A stretch of 64,000 nt of DNA, from contig NZ_RBAN01000003.1 of NCBI RefSeq assembly GCF_003626655.1, positions 620,001-684,000 of the forward strand, written 5' to 3'. Source of the stretch: Micromonospora costi (GTDB taxonomy: Bacteria; Actinomycetota; Actinomycetes; Mycobacteriales; Micromonosporaceae). The position numbers and the translations under genes were made by a program. Shown here piece by piece: positions 40,266 through 48,708 of the stretch. The notes beneath the pieces were generated by a model. The model did not search any database. It saw only the letters and a program-made list of their open reading frames with translations, and was not told where the DNA came from. Every line of letters starts with the position of its first letter. Position 1 is the stretch's first letter.

Positions 40266-41582
40266 TCAGATGCCGGGCAGCCTCCCGTTGCGGAACAGGT
40301 CCACGAAGAGCTGGTGGTCCTCCCGGGCCCGCAGGCCGTACGCGGTGGCGAACTCCACCAGGTGGGCCACGAAACCCGCCTCGTCCGGGTCGACGGCCGC
40401 CACGATGGCCTCCTCGGTCGAGTAGTCGACCAGGTCGTGGCTGGACTCGTCGTCGGCGACCGAGTGCATCCGCGCCACCGCCCGGCCCAGGTCGGCGAGC
40501 ACCCCGGCCAGCTCCTCCGGCTCGTTGACGTCGGCCCAGTCGAGGTCCGCGGCGTACGGGGACACCTCGGCGACGAGCTGGCCGACCCCGTCCAGTGCGG
40601 TGAAGCCCAGCCACGGGTCGGCGTGCGCCTGCAACGCCCGCTGCGACTCGGCCGTCCGGTGCCCCTGGTGCTGGAAGTACGCGCGGACCGTCTCGTCGGC
40701 GATGTGCCGCGCCACCGCCGGGACCTGCGCCTGCTTCATGTAGATGACGACGTCGTTCTCCAGCGCCTGCGTGTGCCCTTCGAGCAGCAGGTTGTACGAG
40801 GGCAGCCCGGCCGAGCCGATGCCCACGCCCTTGCGCAGCACCACGTCCTTGATCCGGGCCTCGACGGGCCGGAGCCGGGCCGACGAGGTGGGCAGCGTGC
40901 CCAGGTAGTCCTGGAAGGCGTCGCAGACCTTGTCGCGGGTGTCGGCGTCGATCTCGAACACCCCGTCGCCCAGGGAGAACCGGCGCTCGTAGTTGTCGAC
41001 GGTGGTCTGCGCCGCGAGCAGGTCGACGCGGGTGCTGAGCCGGGCCTGCTGGAGCACCCGCCGGAGCACGCCGTCGGCGTTGTCGAGGGTGATTGAGCCG
41101 ATCGCGTCGTCCCCGCCGGCCGCGATCGCCCGCAGCTCGGTGAGGTACGACCGGGCGAAGCCGGTCACCAGGTCGGTGATGACCCGGTCGGAGAGCGCCT
41201 TGGCGTAGCCGAGGAGCGCCACGCTCGCCGCGAAACGCCGCAGGTCCCAGGTGAACGGCCCCACGTACGCCTCGTCGAAGTCGTTCACGTTGAACACCAG
41301 CTGCCCGGAGGCGTTCATGTAGGTGCCGAAGTTCTCCGCGTGCAGGTCGCCGTGGATCCACACCCGGCTGGTCCGGTCGTCGAGGAACCGGTCGTCGGCG
41401 AAGTCGCCGCGCTGGTCGGCGTAGAAGAGCGACGCGCTGCCCCGGTAGAACGCGAACGGCGACGCGGCCATCTTGCGGAACTTGCGGCGGAAGGCGGCGG
41501 GGTCGAGGGCCATCGACGGGCCGAACTCGTCGATCAGCACGTCGACGATGTGGGCGGCGCGGCGCTCCGCGGAGGTGCTCAT
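40266..41582 (-). CDS. DUF2252 family protein (kinase-like fold)
   Basis: 438 residues. The DUF2252 signature is VWIHGDLHAENFGTYMNASG and VFNVNDFDEAYVGPFTWDLR near residues 73-120. It resembles the HGDxHxxN and DFD catalytic loops of aminoglycoside-phosphotransferase-like kinases, so small-molecule phosphorylation is plausible but unproven. It is transcribed in the nuo direction and lies between nuoB and nuoC, with the dehydrogenase gene converging on it. Confidence 0.9.
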   Translation of the reverse strand: MSTSAERRAAHIVDVLIDEFGPSMALDPAAFRRKFRKMAASPFAFYRGSASLFYADQRGDFADDRFLDDRTSRVWIHGDLHAENFGTYMNASGQLVFNVNDFDEAYVGPFTWDLRRFAASVALLGYAKALSDRVITDLVTGFARSYLTELRAIAAGGDDAIGSITLDNADGVLRRVLQQARLSTRVDLLAAQTTVDNYERRFSLGDGVFEIDADTRDKVCDAFQDYLGTLPTSSARLRPVEARIKDVVLRKGVGIGSAGLPSYNLLLEGHTQALENDVVIYMKQAQVPAVARHIADETVRAYFQHQGHRTAESQRALQAHADPWLGFTALDGVGQLVAEVSPYAADLDWADVNEPEELAGVLADLGRAVARMHSVADDESSHDLVDYSTEEAIVAAVDPDEAGFVAHLVEFATAYGLRAREDHQLFVDLFRNGRLPGI

Positions 41583-41629
41583 GGTGCGCAGGCTAATCCG
41601 CGCCCGCCAGCGACAACTCGGCCGGCCGG

Positions 41630-42208
41630 TCAGCTCCCGGGTGGGCGTACCGGCGGGGCGGTGAGCGACGCCACGGAACGCGGCGCGGCGCCGTCGCGGG
41701 GCGGCGCGTCGACGGGAGCCGCAAGCAGATCCGGGCGGGACACCCCGCCGACGCCGGACCGCTCGGCGGCGATCTTCTCCTGGAGGCGCAGGATCCCGTG
41801 CAGCAGCGCCTCCGGCCGGGGCGGGCAGCCGGGCACGTAGACGTCCACCGGGATGAGCTGGTCGACGCCCTTGGTCACCGAGTACGAGTCCCAGTACGGA
41901 CCGCCGCAGTTGGAGCAGGCGCCGAAGGAGATCACGTACTTCGGCTCGGGCATCTGGTCGTACAGCCGCTTGATCGCCGGCGCCATCTTGTCGGTGACCG
42001 TGCCGGAGACCACCATGAGGTCGGCCTGGCGCGGGCCGTGCGCGAACGGGATCACACCGAGCCGCATGAAGTCGTGGCGGCTCATGCTGGTCGCGATGAA
42101 CTCGATGGCGCAGCAGGCCAGGCCGAAGTTGAACACCCAGAGCGAGTAGCGGCGGCCCCAGTTCAGCACGAACCGGATCGGCTCGCCGAGCACCGCCGGT
42201 AGCTGCAC
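41630..42208 (-). CDS. nuoB: NADH-quinone oxidoreductase subunit B
   Basis: 192 residues. The cysteines for cluster N2 are visible: FGLACCAIEFIATSM, FGACSNCGGPYWDSYS and VPGCPPRPEALLHGIL. N2 passes electrons to quinone. The GTG at 42208 has AAGGAGG 6 bases upstream; the open frame to 42472 is rejected. The C-terminal 40 residues are a Pro/Ala-rich tail. It stands about 2.5 kb from nuoC, with no nuoA upstream: the next gene is a divergent sigma factor. Confidence 0.94.
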   Translation of the reverse strand: MQLPAVLGEPIRFVLNWGRRYSLWVFNFGLACCAIEFIATSMSRHDFMRLGVIPFAHGPRQADLMVVSGTVTDKMAPAIKRLYDQMPEPKYVISFGACSNCGGPYWDSYSVTKGVDQLIPVDVYVPGCPPRPEALLHGILRLQEKIAAERSGVGGVSRPDLLAAPVDAPPRDGAAPRSVASLTAPPVRPPGS

Positions 42209-42395
42209 GACCGCCTCCTTCCCCGAACCTCCGACCCAGTCAACCACAGCCCGCCCGCGTTCCCGCCGGCCGCCGGGACCGGGCGGAGGTCGCCCGGTGC
42301 TGTCGGGTGTCGGGCAGCACCGGCCGCAACCGGTTGAGCCGGGAGGGAGTGTTATCGGCGTCGGTCCGCACGGCGGCCCAAACGGGGAGGGGACA

Positions 42396-42956
42396 GTGAC
42401 AGTGACCATGGGGGCGCGCGCGAACGAACCACCGGCCGTCGACGTCGCCGGACGGGGGGATCCGGCGATCACCTTCGACGACTTCTACCACGCGCACTAC
42501 CGCAGCGTGACGGCGCAGCTCTGCGCGTACACCGGGGATCTGGGCCAGGCGCAGGACCTGGCGCAGGAGGCGTTCTGCCGGGCACTGGCCCGATGGGAGA
42601 AGCTCCTCCGCTACGACGACCCGGTGGCCTGGGTCCGCCAGGTGGCGTGGAACCTGGCCCGCAGCCGGTGGCGACGCCTGCGGACGGCCCGCGACCACCT
42701 GCTCCGGCAACGCCGGGTCGAGCCACAGGTCGCGGGGCCGACACCGGACCGGGTGGCCATCGAGGACGCGCTCGCGGCGCTGCCACCGAACCATCGGCGG
42801 GCGGTCGTCCTGCACTACCTGGCCGACCTGTCGGTGGCCCAGATCGCGCGGCAGGAAGAGGTACCCGAAGGGACGGTCAAGTCCTGGCTGCACCGGGGCC
42901 GGGCGGCGCTGGCCGCGCTGCTCGACGAGAACATGGAGGGGGTCGACCATGGCTGA
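42396..42956 (+). CDS. SigE-like ECF RNA polymerase sigma factor
   Basis: 186 residues. Region 2 (FDDFYHAHYRSVTAQLCAYT, GDLGQAQDLAQEAFCRALAR) and region 4 (LPPNHRRAVVLHYLADLSVA, EEVPEGTVKSWLHRGRAALA) are both clear. It matches the large group of actinobacterial sigma factors coupled to a membrane protein. GTG start at 42396 with GGGAGGGGA upstream. Its stop overlaps the start of the next gene by 8 bases, supporting an operon. Confidence 0.92.
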   Translation: MTVTMGARANEPPAVDVAGRGDPAITFDDFYHAHYRSVTAQLCAYTGDLGQAQDLAQEAFCRALARWEKLLRYDDPVAWVRQVAWNLARSRWRRLRTARDHLLRQRRVEPQVAGPTPDRVAIEDALAALPPNHRRAVVLHYLADLSVAQIARQEEVPEGTVKSWLHRGRAALAALLDENMEGVDHG

Positions 42957-44154
42957 GCACGATCCGCTGCGGACGCGTTTCGCCGCGTACCGGCAGGAGC
43001 TCACGGTACGGGTCGACGGGCCGGGACCGGACGCCGCCCGCCGTACGCTGCGACGCCGTCGCCGGGCCGCGGTGGTGGCCGGCGCGGCCGTCGCCGTCGC
43101 CCTGGTGGTGGCTCCCATCGCCGCCACGGCGGCGTTGCGCCGCGACGCACCGCCGCCCGTGCCCCCGGCGGTCACTCCGACGCCCACCCCGCCCACCCCA
43201 ACGCCCTCCGCGAGCCCGTCCGTGAGCCCGTCGTCGCCGCCGCCGACCTCGCGCGCCCCGGAGGTGCCGAACGGCCGGATCAGCGAGCGGGACCTGCTCG
43301 CCGCCCGTCTCGACCTGCCCGCCTGGCGGCCGGGGCCCGGATGCCCGGACGAGGGGGCCCGGATGGTCGGTGAGGCGACCAGGGACGGCACGAATGTGCT
43401 TGAAGGACTCGCGTACGGCGACGTCGACGGCGACGGGGCCGCCGAGACCGTCGCCCTGGTGCACTGCCTGCTCGGCACCGGCGGCCCGGCGCAGGTGGTG
43501 GCGTTCGACCGGAACGAGGCCGGCGAGATCGTCACGATGGGCCGGGTGGTCGCCAGCTCGCGGGACAAGCCGCAGTGGCTGGTCGACGTCACGGTCCGGG
43601 CGGACGGGCTGGTCCGGGTGCAGGTCGCCGACCTGGCGCCGGGTGGGGGCTGGCCCGGCGAGTGGTCGCAACGGCAGTGGCGCGGGTACCGCTGGGAGGA
43701 CGGCCGGTTCGGCCAGGCCGAGGGGCCCACCTCCTTCCCCCGCAACCCCTACTCGGTGAACGTGGCCGTCACCGCCGCCGACCTCGTGCTCACCGAGAAC
43801 CCCGACGACGGCACCCGGTCGGGCACGGTCGAGGTGCGCATCCGCAACCTGGACGGCCGGGCGGCGGACGCCGTGGCGGTCACGCTGGACCTGCCGGCGG
43901 CACTCGCTCCGGACGGCGACGGCTGGGCCGGGTGCGGGCCGGACGTCGGCGCGTACCGTCCGCCGCTGCGGTGCCTGACCGGCCGGATCGCTGCCGGTGG
44001 AAATCTCACGCTGCGTCTCGGCGTCCGGCTGCCGAAGGGCGCGACGTTCACCGCGGGCCGGGCCACGGTCGCGGCGCAGGGGCTAGGCCCGGGCCTGGAC
44101 CATCTGCTGGAGACGGACCTCGACGACAACCAGGTGACGATCGGCTACCGCTGA
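42949..44154 (+). CDS. Membrane-anchored protein paired with the ECF sigma factor
   Basis: 401 residues. A basic cytoplasmic segment (ARRTLRRRRRAAVV) leads into one membrane helix (AGAAVAVALVVAPIAATAA, about 42-62). Then comes a Thr/Pro/Ser-rich linker, and an extracellular domain with an FG-GAP-like loop (AYGDVDGDGAAETVALV) and beta-rich C-terminus. It overlaps the sigma gene and has the topology of an anti-sigma or signal transducer, but no zinc-binding anti-sigma motif is present. Function is inferred from position. Confidence 0.75.
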   Translation: MAEHDPLRTRFAAYRQELTVRVDGPGPDAARRTLRRRRRAAVVAGAAVAVALVVAPIAATAALRRDAPPPVPPAVTPTPTPPTPTPSASPSVSPSSPPPTSRAPEVPNGRISERDLLAARLDLPAWRPGPGCPDEGARMVGEATRDGTNVLEGLAYGDVDGDGAAETVALVHCLLGTGGPAQVVAFDRNEAGEIVTMGRVVASSRDKPQWLVDVTVRADGLVRVQVADLAPGGGWPGEWSQRQWRGYRWEDGRFGQAEGPTSFPRNPYSVNVAVTAADLVLTENPDDGTRSGTVEVRIRNLDGRAADAVAVTLDLPAALAPDGDGWAGCGPDVGAYRPPLRCLTGRIAAGGNLTLRLGVRLPKGATFTAGRATVAAQGLGPGLDHLLETDLDDNQVTIGYR

Positions 44155-44192
44155 CCGCGAGGGTGCGACCGCCCCGGCGGCCGCACCCTCGG

Positions 44193-45755
44193 TCACCAGT
44201 CGGGGTGCTGGAGCAGGCCGACGAACTCCACGAGAAGCCGTTCGCGCAGCGCCGGCGGCGCGGCGTCGAGCAGCGTGTTGACCGGTGCCATCCGGCCGGG
44301 CAGCGGCCCGGCAGCGGTCGCGGTGGCGTCTGCCGCGCCAGAGGTGGCGTCGGGGGCGGCGGTGGCGCGGGCGTCGGGGGCGGCGGTGGCGGCGGATCCG
44401 AGGCCCAGGCCCGCGGCGAGCCCGGCGACCAGGTCCGGGGTGAGCGCGTCCGGGGTCAGGGTGCCGGCGAGCGCCAGCAGCTCCGGGGGCAGCTCGGTGG
44501 GGCCGGCCGCCCGGGCCGCGGCCACCGCGTCGGCCAGGGCGGGCCCGAACTCGGCCACCCGGGGCGCCACCGCGGCGGTCACCGTGAGGTGCACGCTCGC
44601 CGGCAGGTCCGCGTACGTGAGCTGGGGCTGGGTGTGCCAGCCGCGTGCGGTCAGCTCGTCGACGAGCACGAAGAGGTCGAGACCGGGGTCGGTGCTCGTG
44701 AAGCAGACGACGGTGGACTCCGGCTCGGCCACCAGCCGCAGCCCGGGCACGCCGCGTACGGCGTCGGCCAGGCCGGCCACGGCGTCCCGCGTCGCCGCCG
44801 CGAGCCGCAGGTAGCCGTCGTCGCCGAGGTGCCGGACCGTGGCGTACGCGGCGGCGATCGGGCCACCCGACCGCGTCGAGGCGATAGTCGGGTTGACCAT
44901 CGTGTACCCGGGCCAGTCGGCGTACGCGAAGTACTGCGGTGCCCGCAGCGCCGGGTCGCGGTGCAGCAGCACGGACACGCCCTTCGGGGCGTACGCGTAC
45001 TTGTGCAGGTCCACGGAGATCGAGGTGACGCCGGGCACCGTGAAGTCGAACGGCGGAACCGGCGCGCCGAGCCTGCGTAGGTACGGCAGCGTCCAGCCGC
45101 CGAAGCAGGCGTCCACGTGGCAGCGCACGCCGGCCGCGGCGGCCGCCTCCGCGATCTCGGCGACCGGGTCGATCACGCCGTGGGCGTACGACGGCGCGGA
45201 GCACGCCACGAGGACGGTGTCGGGCCCGATGGCGGCGGCCACGGCGGCCGGGTCGGGACGCAGGGTCTCCGGGGACACGGGCACCACGTCGAGCGCCACC
45301 CGCAGGTAGTGCGCCGCCTTGGCGAAGGCCGCGTGCCCGCTCGACGGCACGACGAGCCGCGGCGCGGTGATCTCCGGACGGGCGTCCCGGGCGGCCTTCA
45401 CCGCCAGGATCAGTGACTCGGTGCCGCCACTGGTGACGCTGCCCACCACGTCCGGGGCGGCGCCGCCGGGCCCGCCCCCGAGCAGCCGGGCCGCCGCGCC
45501 GACCAGGGCGTTCTCCATGGCGAGCAGGGACGGGAAGGCGGTCGGGTCGAGCCCGTTGACGTGCGCGCAGGCCGCGTGGGCCGCCGCGGCCAGCGCGTCG
45601 AGGCCCGGTACGGCGGGGTCGTAGACGTACGCGAAGAGCGTCCCGCCGTGCGTGGGCCGGTCCGCCGCCCGGAGCGCGCGGATCTCGTCGAGCACCTGCT
45701 CGGCGGGCAGTCCGTGCTCCGGCAACGCGGTCCCGTCGGTCTTCTCGTCGATCAT
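44193..45755 (-). CDS. PLP-dependent decarboxylase/lyase, sphingosine-1-phosphate-lyase-like
   Basis: 520 residues. Group II PLP fold: VTSGGTESLILAVKAARDAR for cofactor phosphate, HVDACFGGWTLPYLRRLGAP, and the Lys that holds PLP in SVDLHKYAYAPKGVS. The next stretch, FAYADWPGYTMVNPTIASTR, matches sphingosine-1-phosphate lyases better than glutamate decarboxylases. The C-terminal region has an Ala/Thr/Pro-rich insert (about 445-485) unusual for the family. The substrate is unknown. It precedes no obvious pathway partners except a GPH transporter upstream. Confidence 0.85.
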   Translation of the reverse strand: MIDEKTDGTALPEHGLPAEQVLDEIRALRAADRPTHGGTLFAYVYDPAVPGLDALAAAAHAACAHVNGLDPTAFPSLLAMENALVGAAARLLGGGPGGAAPDVVGSVTSGGTESLILAVKAARDARPEITAPRLVVPSSGHAAFAKAAHYLRVALDVVPVSPETLRPDPAAVAAAIGPDTVLVACSAPSYAHGVIDPVAEIAEAAAAAGVRCHVDACFGGWTLPYLRRLGAPVPPFDFTVPGVTSISVDLHKYAYAPKGVSVLLHRDPALRAPQYFAYADWPGYTMVNPTIASTRSGGPIAAAYATVRHLGDDGYLRLAAATRDAVAGLADAVRGVPGLRLVAEPESTVVCFTSTDPGLDLFVLVDELTARGWHTQPQLTYADLPASVHLTVTAAVAPRVAEFGPALADAVAAARAAGPTELPPELLALAGTLTPDALTPDLVAGLAAGLGLGSAATAAPDARATAAPDATSGAADATATAAGPLPGRMAPVNTLLDAAPPALRERLLVEFVGLLQHPDW

Positions 45756-45782
45756 GGAGTTGTGGTGCCCCTTCCGTGCAAA

Positions 45783-47180
45783 TCAGCGGCTTTCGTCCCC
45801 CACCACGACTGCATGATCGGCCGGCGCGGTGGGCTGCAGGCGACTCGGGGTCAGGTTGTACGGGCGTAGCGCCAGCAGAGGCACGGCCACCAGCAGCGCG
45901 GGCAGCGCCGTGAAGCCGAGCAGGATGCCGAGGCGGGCGCCGTCGGACTGCGCGGCCGCCGTGCCGGTGTCGGAGGAGACGTAGCCGGCGATCTGGAGCA
46001 CGAGGCCGTAGATGCCGGGTCCGAGCGCCAGCCCGAACGTCTCCCCCGCCGTCCAGACGCCCGTGAAGACGCCAGCCTGCCGCCGGCCGGTGCGCGCCTC
46101 GTCCCAGGCGATGCAGTCGGGCAGCATGGCGAGCGCGAAGACCTGCTGCCCCGCGTACCCGGCGCCCACCAGCGCGACCACCGGGTACACGGCGGCCGCC
46201 GGCAGCAGCGGGGCCACGACGAGCGCCGCCGCGCCCATCGCGAGCAGCAGCGACGCGGCCACCAGGGCGGCGCGCTTGCCCACGCGGGCGCCCACCCGCG
46301 TCCAGACCGGCATGACGAGCAGCGCCGGCCCCACGAAGCAGGCGAAGAGCAGGGTGGCGCCGGTCTCCGGATCGCGCAGGATCTGGTCGGCGAAGTAGTT
46401 GACCCCGGCGAGGATGGTGGCCACCCCGGCGGACTGCACCACGAAGCAGAGCAGCAGCGCCCGGAACGGCCGGTTGCGGCCGGCCACCGCGAGCTGGGCG
46501 CGCAGCGTCGGCTCGCTGAGGCGTACCTGGCCGGTGGGCGCGGCGGCGGTGCCCAGGAACGCGCCGACCGCGCCCAGCACGATCAGCGCCGCCACGAAGA
46601 GCCCCATCCAGCGGTGCCCGGCGAGCCCCTCGCCGCCCGCCGTCACCACCACGGGGGCGACCGCGCCGGAGACCAGGATGGCCAGCGCCAGGACGGCGAT
46701 CCGCCAGGTCATGAGCCGGGTGCGCTCGGCGTAGTCGTCGGTCAACTCGGCGGGCATGGCCACGTACGGCACCTGGAAGAAAGCGAACGCGGTGGCCGTG
46801 GCGAGGAACGCGACCGCGACGTACGCCGCGGCGGCGCGACCGGCGCCGAACGGCGCGGCGAAGATGGCGGCGAACAGCACCGCGAGCGCGAGCCCCGCGA
46901 CCAGGAGGTACGGCCTTCGGGCGCCCCAGCGCGACCGGGTGCGGTCGGACACGCGCCCGGCCACCGGGTTGACCAGCACGTCCCACGCCTTCGGGCCGAG
47001 CACGAGCAGGGCGGCCAGCCCGGCGGCCACACCGAGCGTGTCGGTGAGGTACGGCAGCAGCAGCAGACCGGGCACGGTGCCGAAGGCGCCGGTCGCCAGG
47101 GAGCCGAGCGCGTAGCCGGCGTGCACCCGACGCGGCAGGGCACCCCGGACCGGAGCCGGGTCAGCCGGCGGCGCGTCCAT
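45783..47180 (-). CDS. GPH-type cation symporter (MFS, MelB-like)
   Basis: 465 residues, 12 membrane helices. The start of the family is seen in LLLLPYLTDTLGVAAGLAAL, followed by DVLVNPVAGRVSDRTRSRWG and ARRPYLLVAG, the typical GPH loop. Members import sugars or glycosides with Na+ or H+. It lies 27 bases upstream of the S1P-lyase-like gene in the same direction, so they may share a transcript. The substrate cannot be inferred. Confidence 0.9.
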   Translation of the reverse strand: MDAPPADPAPVRGALPRRVHAGYALGSLATGAFGTVPGLLLLPYLTDTLGVAAGLAALLVLGPKAWDVLVNPVAGRVSDRTRSRWGARRPYLLVAGLALAVLFAAIFAAPFGAGRAAAAYVAVAFLATATAFAFFQVPYVAMPAELTDDYAERTRLMTWRIAVLALAILVSGAVAPVVVTAGGEGLAGHRWMGLFVAALIVLGAVGAFLGTAAAPTGQVRLSEPTLRAQLAVAGRNRPFRALLLCFVVQSAGVATILAGVNYFADQILRDPETGATLLFACFVGPALLVMPVWTRVGARVGKRAALVAASLLLAMGAAALVVAPLLPAAAVYPVVALVGAGYAGQQVFALAMLPDCIAWDEARTGRRQAGVFTGVWTAGETFGLALGPGIYGLVLQIAGYVSSDTGTAAAQSDGARLGILLGFTALPALLVAVPLLALRPYNLTPSRLQPTAPADHAVVVGDESR

Positions 47181-47212
47181 GGCGCCGAATGTTACTCACG
47201 TTATGGCACTGG

Positions 47213-47527
47213 TCACATCGTCTCTTCCGGCGACCAGCTCGCCGCCGCCATGTCCACCCCGGCTCCGCGCAGCGGCGTCCCCTCGGCACGCAGCCGGGCC
47301 CGCGCCTCCCGCTCGTGGCCCGGCGGCAGGCGCCCCGACGAGGCGACCACCCGGTGCCAGGGCACCGCGCCACCGTGCCGCGCCATGATGGTGCCCACGA
47401 GCCGGGCCGAGGCGCGGCCGGAGCGCTCGGCGAGGGCGTCCGCGATCGCGCCGTACGACATCACCCGTCCGGGCGGGATCCGCTCCACGAGGTCCAGCAC
47501 GGCCTCGACGTACTCGTCCGGTGTCAC
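47213..47527 (-). CDS. Alkyltransferase-like (ATL) DNA-binding protein
   Basis: 104 residues, the size of an MGMT C-terminal domain. It has IPPGRVMSYGAIADALAERS and the active-site region AVPWHRVVASSGRL. In O6-alkylguanine transferases the motif is PCHRV; here Cys is Trp, the defining change of ATL proteins, which bind alkylated guanine without repairing it and pass it to nucleotide-excision repair. GTG start at 47527. The next gene, proB, is divergent. Confidence 0.9.
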   Translation of the reverse strand: MTPDEYVEAVLDLVERIPPGRVMSYGAIADALAERSGRASARLVGTIMARHGGAVPWHRVVASSGRLPPGHEREARARLRAEGTPLRGAGVDMAAASWSPEETM

Positions 47528-47588
47528 AATCGGCCACCATATGGGAACGCGCCGAGGCGCCGCTGCCGTGACCACGCAGAATGGTCGG

Positions 47589-48698
47589 GTGCGCGAAGCG
47601 GTAACGGCGGCCCGGCGGGTCGTCGTCAAGATCGGATCCTCCTCGTTGACCACCCCGTCCGGCGGGCTGGCCGCCGAGCGGGTCGACGCGCTGGTCGACA
47701 CCCTGGGCGCGCTGGCCGCCGACGGCCGGGAGGTGGTGCTCGTCTCCTCCGGCGCGATCGCGGCCGGTCTGGCCCCGCTGGGCCTGTCCCGACGCCCGCG
47801 CGACCTGGCCACCCAGCAGGCCGCGGCCAGCGTCGGGCAGGGGCAGCTCATCGGGCGGTACGCGGCCAGCTTCGCCCGGCATGGACTCACCGTGGGCCAG
47901 GTGCTGCTCACGGTCGACGACGTCACGCGGCGGGCGCACTACCGCAACGCGTACCGGACGCTGCGCAAACTGCTCGACCTGCGGGCGGTGCCGATCGTCA
48001 ACGAGAACGACACGGTGGCCACCGAGGAGATCCGGTTCGGCGACAACGACCGGCTCGCCGCGCTCGTAGCCGCGCTGGTCCACGCCGACCTGCTGGTGCT
48101 CCTGTCGGACGTCGACGCGCTCTGGACCGGCGACCCGGCGCGGCCCGAGTCGACCCGGATCGCCGAGGTACGCGGCGAGGAGGACCTGGCGGGCGTGGTG
48201 ATCGGCGGCGCGGGGCGTTCCGGCGTCGGCACCGGCGGCATGGTGACCAAGGTGGAGGCGGCCCGGATCGCCACCGGATTCGGCATCCCGGTGGTGCTCA
48301 CGGCCGCCCCGCTGGCCGGCGCCGCGCTGGCCGGCGAGCCGGTCGGCACGTTCTTCCACCCGCGGCGGCAGCGCCCGGCGGCGCGCCTGTTCTGGCTCGC
48401 GCACGCCACCTCGCCGCGGGGTCGGCTGCACCTCGACCCGGGCGCGGTCGCCGCCGTGGTCGGGCGGCGCAAGTCGCTGCTGCCCGCCGGCATCACCGCG
48501 GTCGACGGGGCGTTCACCGCTGGTGATCCCGTGGACCTCGTCGACGCCCAGGGCGCGCCGGTGGCCCGCGGGCTCGTCAACTACGACGCGGTCGAGCTGC
48601 CCGGGCTGCTCGGCCGCTCCACGTCGGAACTCGCCGCGGCGCTCGGCCCGGCGTACGAACGGGAGGTCGTCCACCGCGACGACCTGGTGCTGCTGTGA
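47589..48698 (+). CDS. proB: Glutamate 5-kinase
   Basis: 369 residues. The amino acid kinase domain begins AARRVVVKIGSSSLT and has VVLVSSGAIAAGLAPLGLS, VPIVNENDTVATEEIRFGDN (substrate loop) and GVGTGGMVTKVEAARIATG. The C-terminal PUA domain starts about residue 278 (RGRLHLDPGAVAAVVGRRKS). It makes gamma-glutamyl phosphate, the first step of proline synthesis. GTG start at 47589, weak ribosome-binding site. It is followed by proA after 10 bases. Confidence 0.96.
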   Translation: MREAVTAARRVVVKIGSSSLTTPSGGLAAERVDALVDTLGALAADGREVVLVSSGAIAAGLAPLGLSRRPRDLATQQAAASVGQGQLIGRYAASFARHGLTVGQVLLTVDDVTRRAHYRNAYRTLRKLLDLRAVPIVNENDTVATEEIRFGDNDRLAALVAALVHADLLVLLSDVDALWTGDPARPESTRIAEVRGEEDLAGVVIGGAGRSGVGTGGMVTKVEAARIATGFGIPVVLTAAPLAGAALAGEPVGTFFHPRRQRPAARLFWLAHATSPRGRLHLDPGAVAAVVGRRKSLLPAGITAVDGAFTAGDPVDLVDAQGAPVARGLVNYDAVELPGLLGRSTSELAAALGPAYEREVVHRDDLVLL

Positions 48699-48708
48699 GG
48701 AGTGGCGA

